From contig JALLAZ010000242.1 of NCBI GenBank assembly GCA_036939755.1, positions 1-19,026 of the forward strand: a DNA stretch of 19,026 nucleotides, given 5' to 3'. Under the pieces are notes generated by a model that saw only the letters and a program-made list of their open reading frames with translations, was not told where the DNA came from and ran no database searches. The stretch's first letter is position 1; each line of letters opens with the position of its first letter. This DNA is from Stephanodiscus triporus. Taxonomy: Eukaryota; Bacillariophyta; Thalassiosirophyceae; Thalassiosirales; Thalassiosiraceae. The translations under genes and the position numbers were made by a program. This document shows positions 9,319-17,967 of this stretch, in pieces.

Positions 9319-11572
9319 CTAAATGGTGATGGTCCTCTTCTCGATCAGCGGAACGTATATGGGATCGTACATTTTCGATTGCACGAACGCATCGAGGTCG
9401 CGCAAGTCCTTCTCGCTGAGCTTCGACGACTGCCCCGTCCTGATGGCCTCCTCGATGACCGCGACGGCGACCTTCTTGCTCACGTCCCTGATCGTCGACA
9501 GGTTAGGAAAAACCTTTCCAAGAGCCAATTCCTCCTCCGAGAGGTAATTTGCGAGCGCCTCCGCGGCGACGTAGAGCATACGATCGGTGACAGTCTTCGC
9601 ACCGCATAGAGTCACCCCGACGCCGATTCCGGGAAAGACTATAAGTAGAAGAGAGGGAACAGTAAATAACGGTGCAACGCATAATAAATGCAAATCGCAC
9701 AGTTAAGATCGAATCAAAACTCACTGAACATGTTGTTGCATTGCGTCGGGTAGAACGTCTTGCCATTTTCCATTTCCACGGGATCGAAGGGACTGCCGCT
9801 CGCGAAGATGCAACGACCGTCGGTCCACTTCACGGCCTGCTCGGCGGTGCACTCCGCCTTGCTGGTCGGATTGGACAGCGGGAAAATGATGGGGCGATCG
9901 CAATGTTTGGCCATGTCCCGAATGAGGTCCTCCGTGAACAGTCCGCCCACCGCCGACATCCCGAGGATCATCGTCGGCTTGTACTTGTTGACGATCTCCC
10001 TCAGCGACAGGCCCCCGTCGCCGTCGCGCGCGAACATGGCCTGCTCTGGTGACAGCCTGCCGAGTCGATCGGACGCGAGCAGTCCCCTCTCGTCGGCCAC
10101 GAAGAAGCAATCCTTCGCCTCCTCCGGCGACCGGCCGTGCTCGATCATCGCCTGGTACAGGACCTGCGCGACTCCCATCCCCGCGCTCCCGGCTCCCACG
10201 ATCAGTATCCTCTGGTCCCCGAGCGACCTCGGAGATTCGCCCCTGGCGCGGAGGGCGCCGAGAATACCCGCCAACGACGTGGCCCCGGTCCCTTGTATGT
10301 CGTCGTTGAAGCACAGAACCTCGTTGCGGTACTTGTTCAGTATCGTCTGGGCCTTGTCGCTGCTGAAATCCTCGAATTGTATAAGGACGTTTGGCCAGCG
10401 ATGCGCGGCGGCGTTGATGAACTCGTCGATGACCTGGTAGTACGCGCTACCCTGCAGCCGCGGACGTTGCAGTCCGAGGTAGAACTTGTCCTTCAGCAGC
10501 GCCGGATTGTCCGTGCCGACGTCGAGGACCACCGGCAGGACGCGGCTGTTATGTTGAGCGGGTGAGGGGGGGGGGGGGGAAGAGTTCGACCGAATCGAAG
10601 GAATTGGATATATGACCCGTCCGAGCGGAAAAAAACCATGCACGCACGAGGTTAGCGTAGGCACTCACTGAGGCGCGATCCCGCCCGCGGCGCAGTACAA
10701 GCTGAGCTTCCCGATCGGTATGCCCATGCCGTTGATGCCAAGGTCGCCAAGTCCGAGGATGCGACTGCCGTCTGTGACGACTATCACCCGCACGTCATTC
10801 TGCGGCCAGTTGTAAACCATCGCGGCCATGTGTCCCCTGTCCTCCGCGGAGAAGTACATCCCGCGCGGACGTCGGTACAGCACCGAGAACTCCGAGCACG
10901 CCTGTCCCACCGTCGGGGTGTATATGATTGGGGCCATCTCCTCCATGTGATCGATGAGTATTCTATGGTACAGCGTCTCGTTCCTGTCGTGTATGTCCTC
11001 GAGGATGATGTGCTTCCGGATCATGTCCGGCTCTGCCCGTATCTCGAGGAGGGCGCGCTCCTTCTGTATCTTGATGTTCATCCGACGGGGCGGGAGCAGG
11101 CCGCGGAAGCGCAGTCGGTCGCGTTCCCCCCCCTTGAAGGCGGCTCCCTTGTTGAAGAGGGGATTGTACAGGATTTCTGTTGCGTTGTTTAACGAAGATA
11201 TTGTGCGAGAGAAACGAGTGGGCATGAGCGAAGGGGGAGAGCGCGAAGAGGAGGGAGGGGCGACGCCTTGAAGTAAGCAGATATCTCACCGACTCCGCGA
11301 GAGCCTACGGAAATGGGCGTAAGGAACTTTCGATAGCATCCCTCCCATTCGCCCTCCGTCTCCTCGTCGGGTTCCCTGTGCTCATCGGGGATGGACTCGC
11401 CCCAGCTCGATCCCCGCAGGCGATCGCCGCCGCCGCTCGTCATCGTCCTACGAGGAGGGAGCGAGGGCGATGATGGTGCGACGGCTGTCGAGGCTGCTCC
11501 TATGACTTTGACTCTTCCGGATGTGCGGCGGGCCATGCCGCGGCGTAGCATCGGCGCGGCGGACCTGAGCAT
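9319..11572 (-). CDS. Malic enzyme, probably mitochondrial, four exons
   Basis: Exons 11572-11290, 11176-10669, 10545-9725 and 9638-9319 give 643 residues. The enzyme oxidatively decarboxylates malate to pyruvate and CO2 with NAD(P). Visible motifs: YTPTVG with the catalytic Tyr180; GDLGINGMGIPIGKLSLY with Lys251; metal ligands Glu322-Asp323 (QFEDF) and Asp346 (FNDDIQGTG); the Rossmann GAGSAGMG (381-388); FPLSNPTSKAECT; and QCNNMFIFPGIGVG across the last junction. All three introns (113, 123 and 86 bp) are GT-AG, and each restores an unbroken family motif (RGV-EILYNPLFNKG, GGIAP-HRVLPVVLDVG, NNMF-IFPGIG). Residues 1-45 are rich in Arg, Ser and Ala without acidic residues (MLRSAAPMLRRGMARRTSGR), which suggests mitochondrial import. 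NAD versus NADP use cannot be decided by eye. A TTG-initiated extension to 11593 was rejected. Diatom malic enzymes are discussed in C4-like and lipid metabolism. Confidence 0.93.
10546..10668 (-). other. Malic enzyme intron 2 with a C14 polypyrimidine tract
   Basis: A 123-bp GT-AG intron. On the gene strand a run of 14 C (plus-strand G14, 10566-10579) lies about 20 bases before the AACAG acceptor and presumably serves as its polypyrimidine tract. The other introns of this gene are 11289-11177 and 9724-9639. Confidence 0.8.
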
Positions 11573-11635
11573 CGTCGACTTTTTCGAAACCAAACGAGAG
11601 ATATGTAAATCTTCCGTTAGGTCGTGGTCCGAGTG

Positions 11636-11641
11636 TGACGT
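11636..11641 (+). promoter_or_regulatory. TGACGT CCRE-like hexamer upstream of malic enzyme
   Basis: An exact TGACGT 64 bases before the malic enzyme ATG (reading ACGTCA on that gene's strand). The same hexamer is the CO2-cAMP-responsive element of Phaeodactylum carbonic anhydrase promoters, bound by bZIP factors. A six-base match can arise by chance; a second occurs at 342-347 before exportin-7. Confidence 0.35.
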
Positions 11642-11710
11642 ATCCTTTAGTAGAGTACTTGTACGTATTCTCTATCTAGGAGTACTTGATGTAAGTAGGT
11701 TTGTACATCA

Positions 11711-11931
11711 TACCGTAGAACACGCTGTCTAAGCAACGCTCCCGCCATTTTGCGTTTGAATTCTTTTTGGTCAAAAAGTGTCCCTAAGAAAAATTAATGA
11801 CCGGATTCCGATAGTAAATTCTATGCAGAATCGGAATCCGGTTATTAATTTTGCGAAGCGACAATTTTTGACCAAAAGGAATTCAAACGCAAAATGGCGG
11901 GAACGTTCCTTTTACAGCGTGTTCTACGGTA
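11711..11931. mobile_element. 221-bp imperfect palindrome, foldback/MITE-like
   Basis: The arms, about 100 bp each, fold around a centre near 11812-11829. The outer 18 bases (11711-11728) are an exact reverse complement of 11914-11931. The next strong block, 11741-11763, exactly matches 11879-11901 (23 bases). Further blocks pair around TTTTTGGTCAAAAA and ATTAATGACCGGATTCCGAT with few mismatches. The ends read TA-CCGTAG...CTACGG-TA, which would fit a terminal inverted repeat with a TA target duplication as in Tc1/mariner-type MITEs; because the TA lies inside the palindrome this is not proof. No protein is encoded. A diverged end lies at 75-100. Alternatives are a hairpin RNA gene or a symmetric bidirectional promoter. 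Confidence 0.75.
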
Positions 11932-12045
11932 CCTACACCCCTACTCCCCATAGCATTCCCATGGTACCCGAGTTGGAGAAAGTTCAATAAGTTGAGGAGT
12001 CGTATCACCTGAAATAATGTGGGTACCGGTAGCAAACTCCAAGGA

Positions 12046-13716
12046 ATGGACCTCTTCAACCGCCTGAGCGAAAAAGTCGAGAACTTCGGCGACGATGTTA
12101 AGGAACGCATCGACGACCTCTCCCCCATCGATGATGTCGTAGCGCACGTGAAAGTTTGCCACGCCTCCGCGCGTCGGACGGTCGAGCTCTGTGCGTCGAC
12201 ACTTACGACCGGCTCGAGTCTCGTCGCCTGCGGGGAATCCATCCGGCGCTCGTTGATCCAGGGTGGTCTTGGTCCGGAATCGTTCGGGGTCATCGCCGAC
12301 CTCATCGACGGAGACAAGGCGAAGGAGGCTCGGGCGCTCGCCGTTGCCATGAAGAGCGGGTCGACGGAGTGCATCTCCCTGTCGGTCGAGATGGTGGGAT
12401 CGCTGCAGCGCTCCGTGGACGCCCTGCCGGATTTCATGGAAAAGTTCGTCGAGGACGAGGCGGAGAAGAAGTTGATCGAGGAGGGACTCGCCGATGAGGA
12501 GAGAGAGCTGGCCGACGGGACTGCGACCGACGGCGCCGAGCGAGAGCTGAGGGGATGTATCGACGCAATAGAGTCCCTTAATCTGCTCACGGCAATCGAC
12601 GCCGGCAGGAACGCCTTCGAGTCGATCAAGGCCAAGAGCGAGCTTTGCAATCGCATCTTTCGTATGATTAAGAAGTTCGCGTCTGACGTCGTCGAGATAG
12701 TTGGCGCCATAACCGACAAGGACGCAAAAGAAGTCATGGAGAAGATCAAGGACGGGAGCATACTCAGGGCCATTGGCCTTGGAAAGTATATCAAGCTATT
12801 TGCATCTGCGTGTAGGCGAATCATGGATATGGTCATCGAGTTATTCCGCAGCGCAGCAGGAAAGCTCAGCTCTCTGTGGAGGGCCCTCTCCCATGCCAAA
12901 GACGTCATGGTGAGTAGCCTGACGAATGTGATCGACGCCCGATCTCTTTGCGCGGAGGCGAGCGAGGAAGCGGGGCGGCTGAGGGACACGACTGCGTCCC
13001 TTTGTAACGTCGAGGTGTTGATTGGGAAGTTGAGGAAGAATCGGACCAATAAAGATATGAGCGCGGACAAATTGGACGACGCGATTGGGACCGCGTGTAA
13101 GGTGGAAGCCACGATGGAGATGGCAGCATCGAAAATGATGAACTCGGCGAGGATGGTGGGGGAGGCGTTCAATGGTCTGCCTGCGATTATCACAGAAGGC
13201 ATCAAGGACGCCCCAGACGATGACGAAGAGACCGTCGCTAAGACCAGGGGAGGGAACGTTGACGACGACGTCCTTGACTTGGAGACGGCAACCGAGTTAA
13301 TCGAAAATTCTGATCTACTCCAAGTTGCAATGACTATCCGTAGGGAGGTGTCCAACATCCCTGATAAGGTTGAAGCCTGTCGAGAAATGGTTGATGGCTG
13401 CACCGACTTTGCCAACCGTGCAAAATCTGCCGTCGACTCTTTCCTTCATGGGGAGTGGACACTCGAAACTGCTGTCTTGCACATAGAAGAAATGTGTCGC
13501 CTGGTATCCTTGTCCAATTCGCTGGAAGAGTTGGCAGATCAGGTTCATAAATTGATCAAGGCGATATCGACGTTCTTAAATGTCATATCTGTCAAGATCC
13601 AGTCGATCGTCGATAATCCGCTTGATAATATACTGGATGCAGCGGGCGATGTAGTCTCGGAAGGCTTGAGTAGCTTGATGGGGAATATGTTCAGTGGTAA
13701 AGGTGACGGTGAATGA
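12046..13716 (+). CDS. All-helical, internally duplicated protein of unknown function
   Basis: A single-exon protein of 556 residues beginning MDLFNRLSEKVENF. The frame is open to a GTG at 12019, but the first in-frame ATG is 12046. It appears almost entirely alpha-helical, without signal peptide or clear membrane segment, and is rich in Glu, Asp, Ala, Lys and Cys. The two halves are related with a steady offset of about 245 residues: VDALPDFMEKF (about 124) against FNGLPAIITEGI (375); IESLNLLTAIDAGRNAFESI (174) against IENSDLLQVAMTIRREVSNI (419); and LGKYIKLFASACRRIMDMVI (245) against LSNSLEELADQVHKLIKAIS (489). Acidic linkers (about 136-150 and 390-412) occupy equivalent places. I believe related proteins exist in other diatoms but know no function; a scaffold or membrane-surface role would be a guess. 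Its last codons and 3' flank are duplicated at 18363-18507. Confidence 0.82.
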   Translation: MDLFNRLSEKVENFGDDVKERIDDLSPIDDVVAHVKVCHASARRTVELCASTLTTGSSLVACGESIRRSLIQGGLGPESFGVIADLIDGDKAKEARALAVAMKSGSTECISLSVEMVGSLQRSVDALPDFMEKFVEDEAEKKLIEEGLADEERELADGTATDGAERELRGCIDAIESLNLLTAIDAGRNAFESIKAKSELCNRIFRMIKKFASDVVEIVGAITDKDAKEVMEKIKDGSILRAIGLGKYIKLFASACRRIMDMVIELFRSAAGKLSSLWRALSHAKDVMVSSLTNVIDARSLCAEASEEAGRLRDTTASLCNVEVLIGKLRKNRTNKDMSADKLDDAIGTACKVEATMEMAASKMMNSARMVGEAFNGLPAIITEGIKDAPDDDEETVAKTRGGNVDDDVLDLETATELIENSDLLQVAMTIRREVSNIPDKVEACREMVDGCTDFANRAKSAVDSFLHGEWTLETAVLHIEEMCRLVSLSNSLEELADQVHKLIKAISTFLNVISVKIQSIVDNPLDNILDAAGDVVSEGLSSLMGNMFSGKGDGE

Positions 13717-13841
13717 TATTCTGTCACTGGATTCATGTTGCTACGAGGTAACTTCAATTTCTGGTTAGGCTCAGGAAAGTATGGCAAGGTATGGTGTGCG
13801 AATGAGGTAATTATCATGAATAATAAACGAGCACAAACTTT
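13688..13841 (+). repeat. Direct repeat copy 1: 3' end and 3' flank of the helical gene
   Basis: About 154 bp covering the last codons (FSGKGDGE, stop) and the 3' flank, repeated with few substitutions and small indels at 18363-18507, same orientation. Both copies lose similarity at the same place, after GAGCACAAACTTT. This defines a sharp breakpoint. Confidence 0.9.
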
Positions 13842-13924
13842 GTTGCTGGGGCATGATGTTCTGTTCCAAGACGTCGACGTTGTTTGGCTCACTCCAGACA
13901 GAGATCCGCTGGTGTTTTTCAACA
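13840..13924 (+). pseudogene. Fragment of a nucleotide-diphospho-sugar glycosyltransferase
   Basis: Immediately after the repeat boundary, one frame reads LLLGHDVLFQDVDVVW and then a DPLVFF segment. This matches the core of the nucleotide-diphospho-sugar transferase family (PF03407/GT77-like), where a hydrophobic 'lGydvLfqDvDvvW..dPl.yf' carries the DxD metal motif. Only about 28 residues remain: the left side runs into the duplicated 3' flank and the right side ends at the undetermined base. It is therefore a gene fragment or an internal exon cut off by a rearrangement or assembly join. An ATG exists upstream in the same frame (13735), but that part is the 3' flank of the helical gene. Confidence 0.55.
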
Positions 13925-13925
13925 N
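13925..13925. other. Undetermined base (N), possible assembly junction
   Basis: The only ambiguous base in the window. A glycosyltransferase fragment ends against it on the left and a truncated Rsm22-like gene lies six bases to the right, which suggests a collapsed gap or mis-join rather than a simple miscall. Confidence 0.6.
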
Positions 13926-13930
13926 GTCCT

Positions 13931-15310
13931 TTACGATCCCCCCTCAGTCGTTCCTGCATATTTTTGGTTGGTTGTTGTGTCCCGCCTGGGCCGGAAGGAC
14001 CTCCTCCCTCCATGCCTGTCTCTACCTCCGCCTCCGCCGCCGCCTTTGCCGCCCAGCAGACTCTGAACCTCGGCAAGTACCCTCCTCACGATGGAATAAT
14101 TCGATCCAAATTGATACTTAAGGTTCGTCATCGCCTGTTCTGGGCCATACGCCACCGGCCTCCTGCTCGCCGCCGACGACGCGTCACCGGCGTACCCCGA
14201 CTTCGCGAGCCTGCCGGTGGCGGCCCTGGCAGACTTCGCGCTTGTTTTTGGGATCGCCGATGCCGTCGCTGTGTTTTCCGCGTAGTAATAATCGGTGGCA
14301 TCCAATTCACCACCCATGCCGTCACGGTCGTTGTCGTCGGGACCGCCACCGTCGTTGTTGTTCGTCGCGTTCTTCTTCACCTTCCTCGCGGCGGAGGCGG
14401 AGACGGATTTCAACCCGATGGACAAGGACAACGCCACGGACGGATCCTCGCAATATGGCGATGACGGTGCCGGGGCGGCGTCACCTTTTCCCTTCTCCCT
14501 CCAATCGCCCACGCGCCTGCCGCGACCGTCCTCGATGGATTGTCGTTTCAATCGACGCCTCGTCGTCGCTCCGCCATCATTGCCGTTGCAATTGCCATCG
14601 TCGCCATCGTCGACCCGGGAGGACGGCGCCGGCACGCTGTTGGCGGCCAGCCTCCGCTCCCTCTCCCTCTTGATCGACAGCGCCTTTTGCACCTCCAGTA
14701 TCCGCCTGTACGTGCGCCTCAGCTGCTTGTTCGTTCGCTCGGAGCGCCGCAGCAGGTTGAATTGCGTCCGAGACAAGACCGACGTCCTCCTCGCCTTCCT
14801 CCCCTTACTTCCACCGCCATCGCCATCGCCATCGCCATCGCCATCGCAATCGTTGAAGACGTCGTCTTCTGCATCATCATCGTCGTCCGCATCGATTTCG
14901 GCGCTGCTCCCCAGGACCCGATCCGAGGAGCGCCACGCTGCACCGCTGGGATGTTTCAGCAAATTGAACCACGGCGTCGGCCTGTTCGCGGCGCGCGTCT
15001 CCTCGTCCGCAAGGCGCTGCTCCTCGATGGACGCGAGGACATCCTCGAGGGTCCGAGCGCTTGCCATCGACGCCGGGATGGTTGTGGTTGTGGTCGTATT
15101 GGTCGTCGTGGTCGTCGTTGTCGAGACGCGACGTCTTCGATGCGGCGTAACGATCGAGACATCGATTTTTCCGCGCTGCGGCGGCCGCGAGGACGATGGC
15201 GACGCCAGCGCTTTGTTGCGAAGGAGGCGAGTGCAACGCGGCGGTGGTGGCAGCGGCGAAGTCGTCGTCGTGACGGCCGATCGAATCATCCCGCGCGCGA
15301 GCATCATCAT
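13931..15310 (-). pseudogene. N-terminal part of an Rsm22/METTL17-like mitochondrial protein, truncated
   Basis: An open frame of 459 residues. Residues 1-50 form a mitochondrial-type presequence (MMMLARGMIRSAV, Arg/Ser/Thr/Pro-rich, no acidic residues). Low-complexity Thr (about 63-77), Asp (140-150) and Asp-Gly runs follow, the last encoded by a (CGCCAT)n array. At about 172-220 lies a basic helix (RTQFNLLRRSERTNKQLRRT). Residues about 388-421 (YGPEQAMTNLKYQFGSNYSI, VRRVLAEVQSLLGG) resemble the segment that precedes the methyltransferase fold in Rsm22/METTL17, the mitoribosomal small-subunit assembly factor. The expected VLDFGxGxG motif should follow SFRPRR, but the frame instead runs into unrelated sequence and stops at 13931, six bases from the N. 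The gene is thus cut by a junction, or an intron starts nearby (GTAGAG within the Gly-rich stretch) with the rest not in place. The plus-strand frame over it is a shadow. Family assignment is moderate. Confidence 0.55.
14815..14850 (+). repeat. (CGCCAT)n hexanucleotide microsatellite
   Basis: Five perfect CGCCAT units plus one variant (CGCAAT). On the minus strand it encodes alternating Asp-Gly in the Rsm22-like protein, so unit changes keep the frame. Confidence 0.95.
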
Positions 15311-15642
15311 TAATTCTATTTTATATTTGGTCCGGACCAGGTTACTTACTTACGTCTGTCCGTCGGTGGAAGAACTTTTTTTATGATGATGTATCATCTT
15401 CATCTTTTATCATTCACGTATCTACGGTGTCGTACCATAGTATTAGTCGTCCCAAAAAGAAAATGGATGCAGTGTGCGCGCGGACGAATAGAGTTCTTCT
15501 ATGGTGTAGTTTATTCGTATGTCGTATTTCCTCCAGGCCTGCCCTGGGATGACATTGGGACGACATTTGACATTACCAGTGCATATCTCCTCTGGAGGCG
15601 TCCTAGCTATTTACACCCAACGAGTCGGATCACGGGGGAGGA
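15311..15642. promoter_or_regulatory. Divergent promoter of the Rsm22-like and BTB genes
   Basis: 332 bp between two outward-facing start codons. It is more AT-rich than the flanking Rsm22-like frame. A perfect 10-bp palindrome GGTCCGGACC lies at 15329-15338, 18 bases before the Rsm22-like ATG. No open frame here is credible as a gene. Confidence 0.5.
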
Positions 15643-17476
15643 ATGGCGGAGAAGGCCAAATTCGGAGAGGAGGGTGTACCAAGGAGGGGACTACCAGGGA
15701 AAGACCATTCTTTTTTGACAAGAGCGGGTGGCGCTCGTAACTTGCTAAGACAGGATCTATCTCAAGATCAGGACGATGAGGGAAAAACAGAAGAGGCGTC
15801 TATTGAAATTTCTGCCGTGGGCGTAATCGCGCCGGAACCTCACAAGAAGGAAAGACAGAGACGAGCAAGCATCAAAAGGGTAGATACCGTGAGAGTTTCT
15901 TCGCGCAGGATCAAAAGCATGTATGAAAATAATTTGCGTAAATCGGATATTTTGGAAGGACGCAACAACACTGTGCCTTTGATTCTTGCAAACATTTTGG
16001 ACAAGACTGAACGCTCAAGGGATGAAGCATATGATGCCAACTCTCTATCCACGGTTATATTGAAGAGTCTATCTAAGACATGTTTATGTGATGTCGAGAT
16101 TGTCGGGATGGACGACATCCCAGTGAGAGCTCCCTCTTACTTACTTGCTGCTCACAGTGACGTATTTTTGGCTATTTTGCACTCAGATGTGACTGACGTT
16201 GCAGGGGATGTTAACTCGCCATCCAGTCAGCGCAAGGTTGAAATACCCTTTGCTGGACGCAATGCCATAGAAGTTACCTTACACTTCCTTGCCACTCGAT
16301 CTTTACCAGGTGGACGTGAAAACGAAACAAGCGAAGCCAACATAAGGTGCATATGGCAAATTCATCTACTTGGCCGGGTCTACAAAATAGCCTCACTGAC
16401 AAATCATGCCTCTGGCGCTGCACGACGATTGGTGAATAAGAATCCCTGCCTTGCTGGTGCAATTTTTGATGAATGCATTGAGACCACGAGGCTGTTGCCA
16501 CCTGATCTAGCGCTGTCTTCTTCGCTCGATGAACTGAAGGATTTCATGCTACAGTAAGTTGAATTATTTCATCAAATCGACATTTGTCATTCTTTTGCTT
16601 GTGTTGATCTCACAAACGTTTTTTGATATCAGGTACTTGAGGGATTCACCCATATCAACGCTATTGGGCGGAGGAACTGCCTTCCTGGGCCGCGGGTCGA
16701 TCGAAGCGGTTATCAGTGATCAAGACATGGATGTCGACGAGCTCACTATGTTTAACATTTTGAATACATGGGTCAAGCATAATGAGGAACATATCGAGAC
16801 GGGGAAATTATTAATTTCGAACATCAAACTGTCGCACATCAAGCCTGACTATCTGAATAATGTAGTGAGGAAATGTGGTTTCGTTGAATCATCCGCTGTT
16901 GATGATGCATTAAGAGAAATCGACGAGATGTTAGCTAATGTCTCACCAGATGAAATGGAGCATGTGCTGGTGGAGGGTGCAGGAGACGAAGTAGTAAATG
17001 GAATATATGTCCGCATGAAAGAAGATATTGGTTTGGGAGACGACGATATTATATTTGTGAAGGAGGCCGGGGAAGGTGAAAATTTTCCTGACTATGGATT
17101 GTTTCGGCATAAGTCAAGGTGGGCAATCACAACTTGTGTCGACTATTCGAGCATATTGTATTTGTGCGAGGTGCCAGAAGGCGATCCTTCGGCTCTTTAT
17201 CAAGCCCCGACGTCAGGCTGGAGGGCAGTTGGTGGTAGCGACCCCGCTCCTATCTGTAAATGGAACCCAATCAAAGACGATTCGAATAATGCTGCAGGAT
17301 ATGTAGCACCCGCCCTGATGGGGACGACAGAGAAGTCTATTGAAGACATAGCCCAAGGTGATTATGATGATGGGACTGGAAGACGATACACTCTATTTTC
17401 TATGTGTATGCTCCCATCAGATGAGGGACACGAGAATGAGGACTATCATTCTGATCTTGATGCGAGTGGTCGGTAG
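15643..17476 (+). CDS. BTB/BACK-domain protein, two exons
   Basis: Exons 15643-16553 and 16633-17476 encode 584 residues. Residues 1-140 are charged and probably disordered. A BTB/POZ domain lies at about 142-235: LCDVEIVGMDDIPVRAPSYL, then LAAHSDVFLAIL, the usual 'F.aHk.vLa..S..F' region with YLLAAHSDVF. A BACK-like helical region follows (about 240-400), including ARRLVNKNPCLAGAIFDECI and LTMFNILNTWVKHNEE. The C-terminal segment (about 415-540) has VEGAGDEVVNGIYVR, YGLFRHKSRWAITTC, YLCEVPEGDPSALYQAPTSG; I associate such 'V-NG-Y' modules with diatom BTB proteins but cannot name the domain. The 79-bp phase-2 intron (16554-16632, GTAAGT...ATATCAG) splits a Gln codon and joins FMLQ to YLRDSP. 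BTB/BACK proteins often act as Cullin-3 substrate adaptors; that role is inference here. Confidence 0.85.
16554..16632 (+). other. Intron of the BTB/BACK gene
   Basis: A 79-bp GT-AG intron, phase 2. Unspliced, the first frame stops at 16557, which would remove the BACK and C-terminal regions. Confidence 0.85.
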
Positions 17477-17697
17477 TGCGATATACCAAAACAAAGATCA
17501 CCTCGATAGAGAGAGAGCTGGCTGTAATGAATACCACCAACCGTAAAACAGGCGGCTTCGGGGAGTTGACTGACACTTGGACAAATGGCCAAAAAATCTT
17601 TGGCGATTCACGTTAGTGGGAAGGATAGCAACAATTTAATTGTTTGTGTGTAATGCTCATGTTGCAATGTTTATAGTTCTTCGTTGATTTAATTGAT
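17477..17697. other. 3' flank of the BTB gene
   Basis: Non-coding AT-rich spacer between the BTB stop and the Cys-rich minus-strand frame. Nothing else recognised. Confidence 0.5.
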
Positions 17698-17967
17698 TCA
17701 ATTGTTCATTACCGGGCTCTTCCTAGGACGGCCTCGCTTGCGAGGAGCCTCCGATCCATTTTTGCATTTCAAGCAGAATGTCCTGTACTTAACGACTTCC
17801 GTGTCACTGTCCTTGTGCATGTATTTGCCTTCTGTGCCGGCTGCTTGACCGCATTTGATGCACTTTCCGAAGCATGTAGTACGGCTGCATCTTGTCTTGC
17901 AGAAAACATACTGAAACGTACCACTCCCATCCTTCTTTAACCAATGTACCCAGATGTTGAAATGGAT
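17698..17967 (-). pseudogene. Cys-rich, AT-hook 3' exon or fragment, possibly transposase-derived
   Basis: An 89-codon minus-strand frame bounded upstream by TTTTTAG, which can serve as a splice acceptor, and ending at TGA (17700-17698). It has no ATG before the Cys cluster. It reads FNIWVHWLKKDG, then CKTRCSRTTCFGKCIKCG, later KYMHKDSDTE, then FCLKCKNG, and ends with the AT-hook-like RKRGRPRKSP. The spacing C-x3-C-x4-C-x3-C-x2-C...H...C-x2-C looks like a zinc-binding module. Cys-rich tails of this general kind occur at the C-terminus of some DNA transposases, but I do not recognise a specific family. It could be the last exon of a gene whose earlier exons are missing, since the sequence upstream (higher coordinates) is a plus-strand fragment. 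Confidence 0.45.

Larger units (their letters stand above)
11573..12045. promoter_or_regulatory. Divergent upstream region of malic enzyme and the helical-protein gene
   Basis: 473 bp separate the two start codons. Next to malic enzyme, TGACGT lies at 11636-11641, 64 bases upstream of its ATG; this hexamer is the CO2/cAMP-responsive element described in Phaeodactylum promoters. Two AGTACTTG copies (11654 and 11682 region) follow. The centre is occupied by the 221-bp palindrome (11711-11931). On the helical-protein side an out-of-frame ATG (12017) starts a 16-codon frame that overlaps the real start. Confidence 0.55.

Noticed and set aside
11573..11593. Seven-residue N-terminal extension of malic enzyme
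   Set aside because: It would need a TTG start; the ATG at 11572 gives a good mitochondrial presequence.
11883..13415. Minus-strand 510-codon ORF
   Set aside because: It is a shadow of the helical-protein gene: Ser-rich antisense composition, no family motif, and it crosses the palindrome arm.
13735..14121. Plus-strand ORF across the N
   Set aside because: It joins the 3' flank of one gene, a glycosyltransferase fragment and antisense sequence of another; only the middle 28 codons look coding.
14815..14850. CGCCAT array as a CRISPR-like or regulatory repeat
   Set aside because: It is a simple in-frame microsatellite inside a coding region with no spacers.
14295..15386. Plus-strand 363-codon ORF
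   Set aside because: It mirrors the low-complexity minus-strand Rsm22-like frame; poly-Ser/Val/Pro runs come from the opposite strand's repeats.
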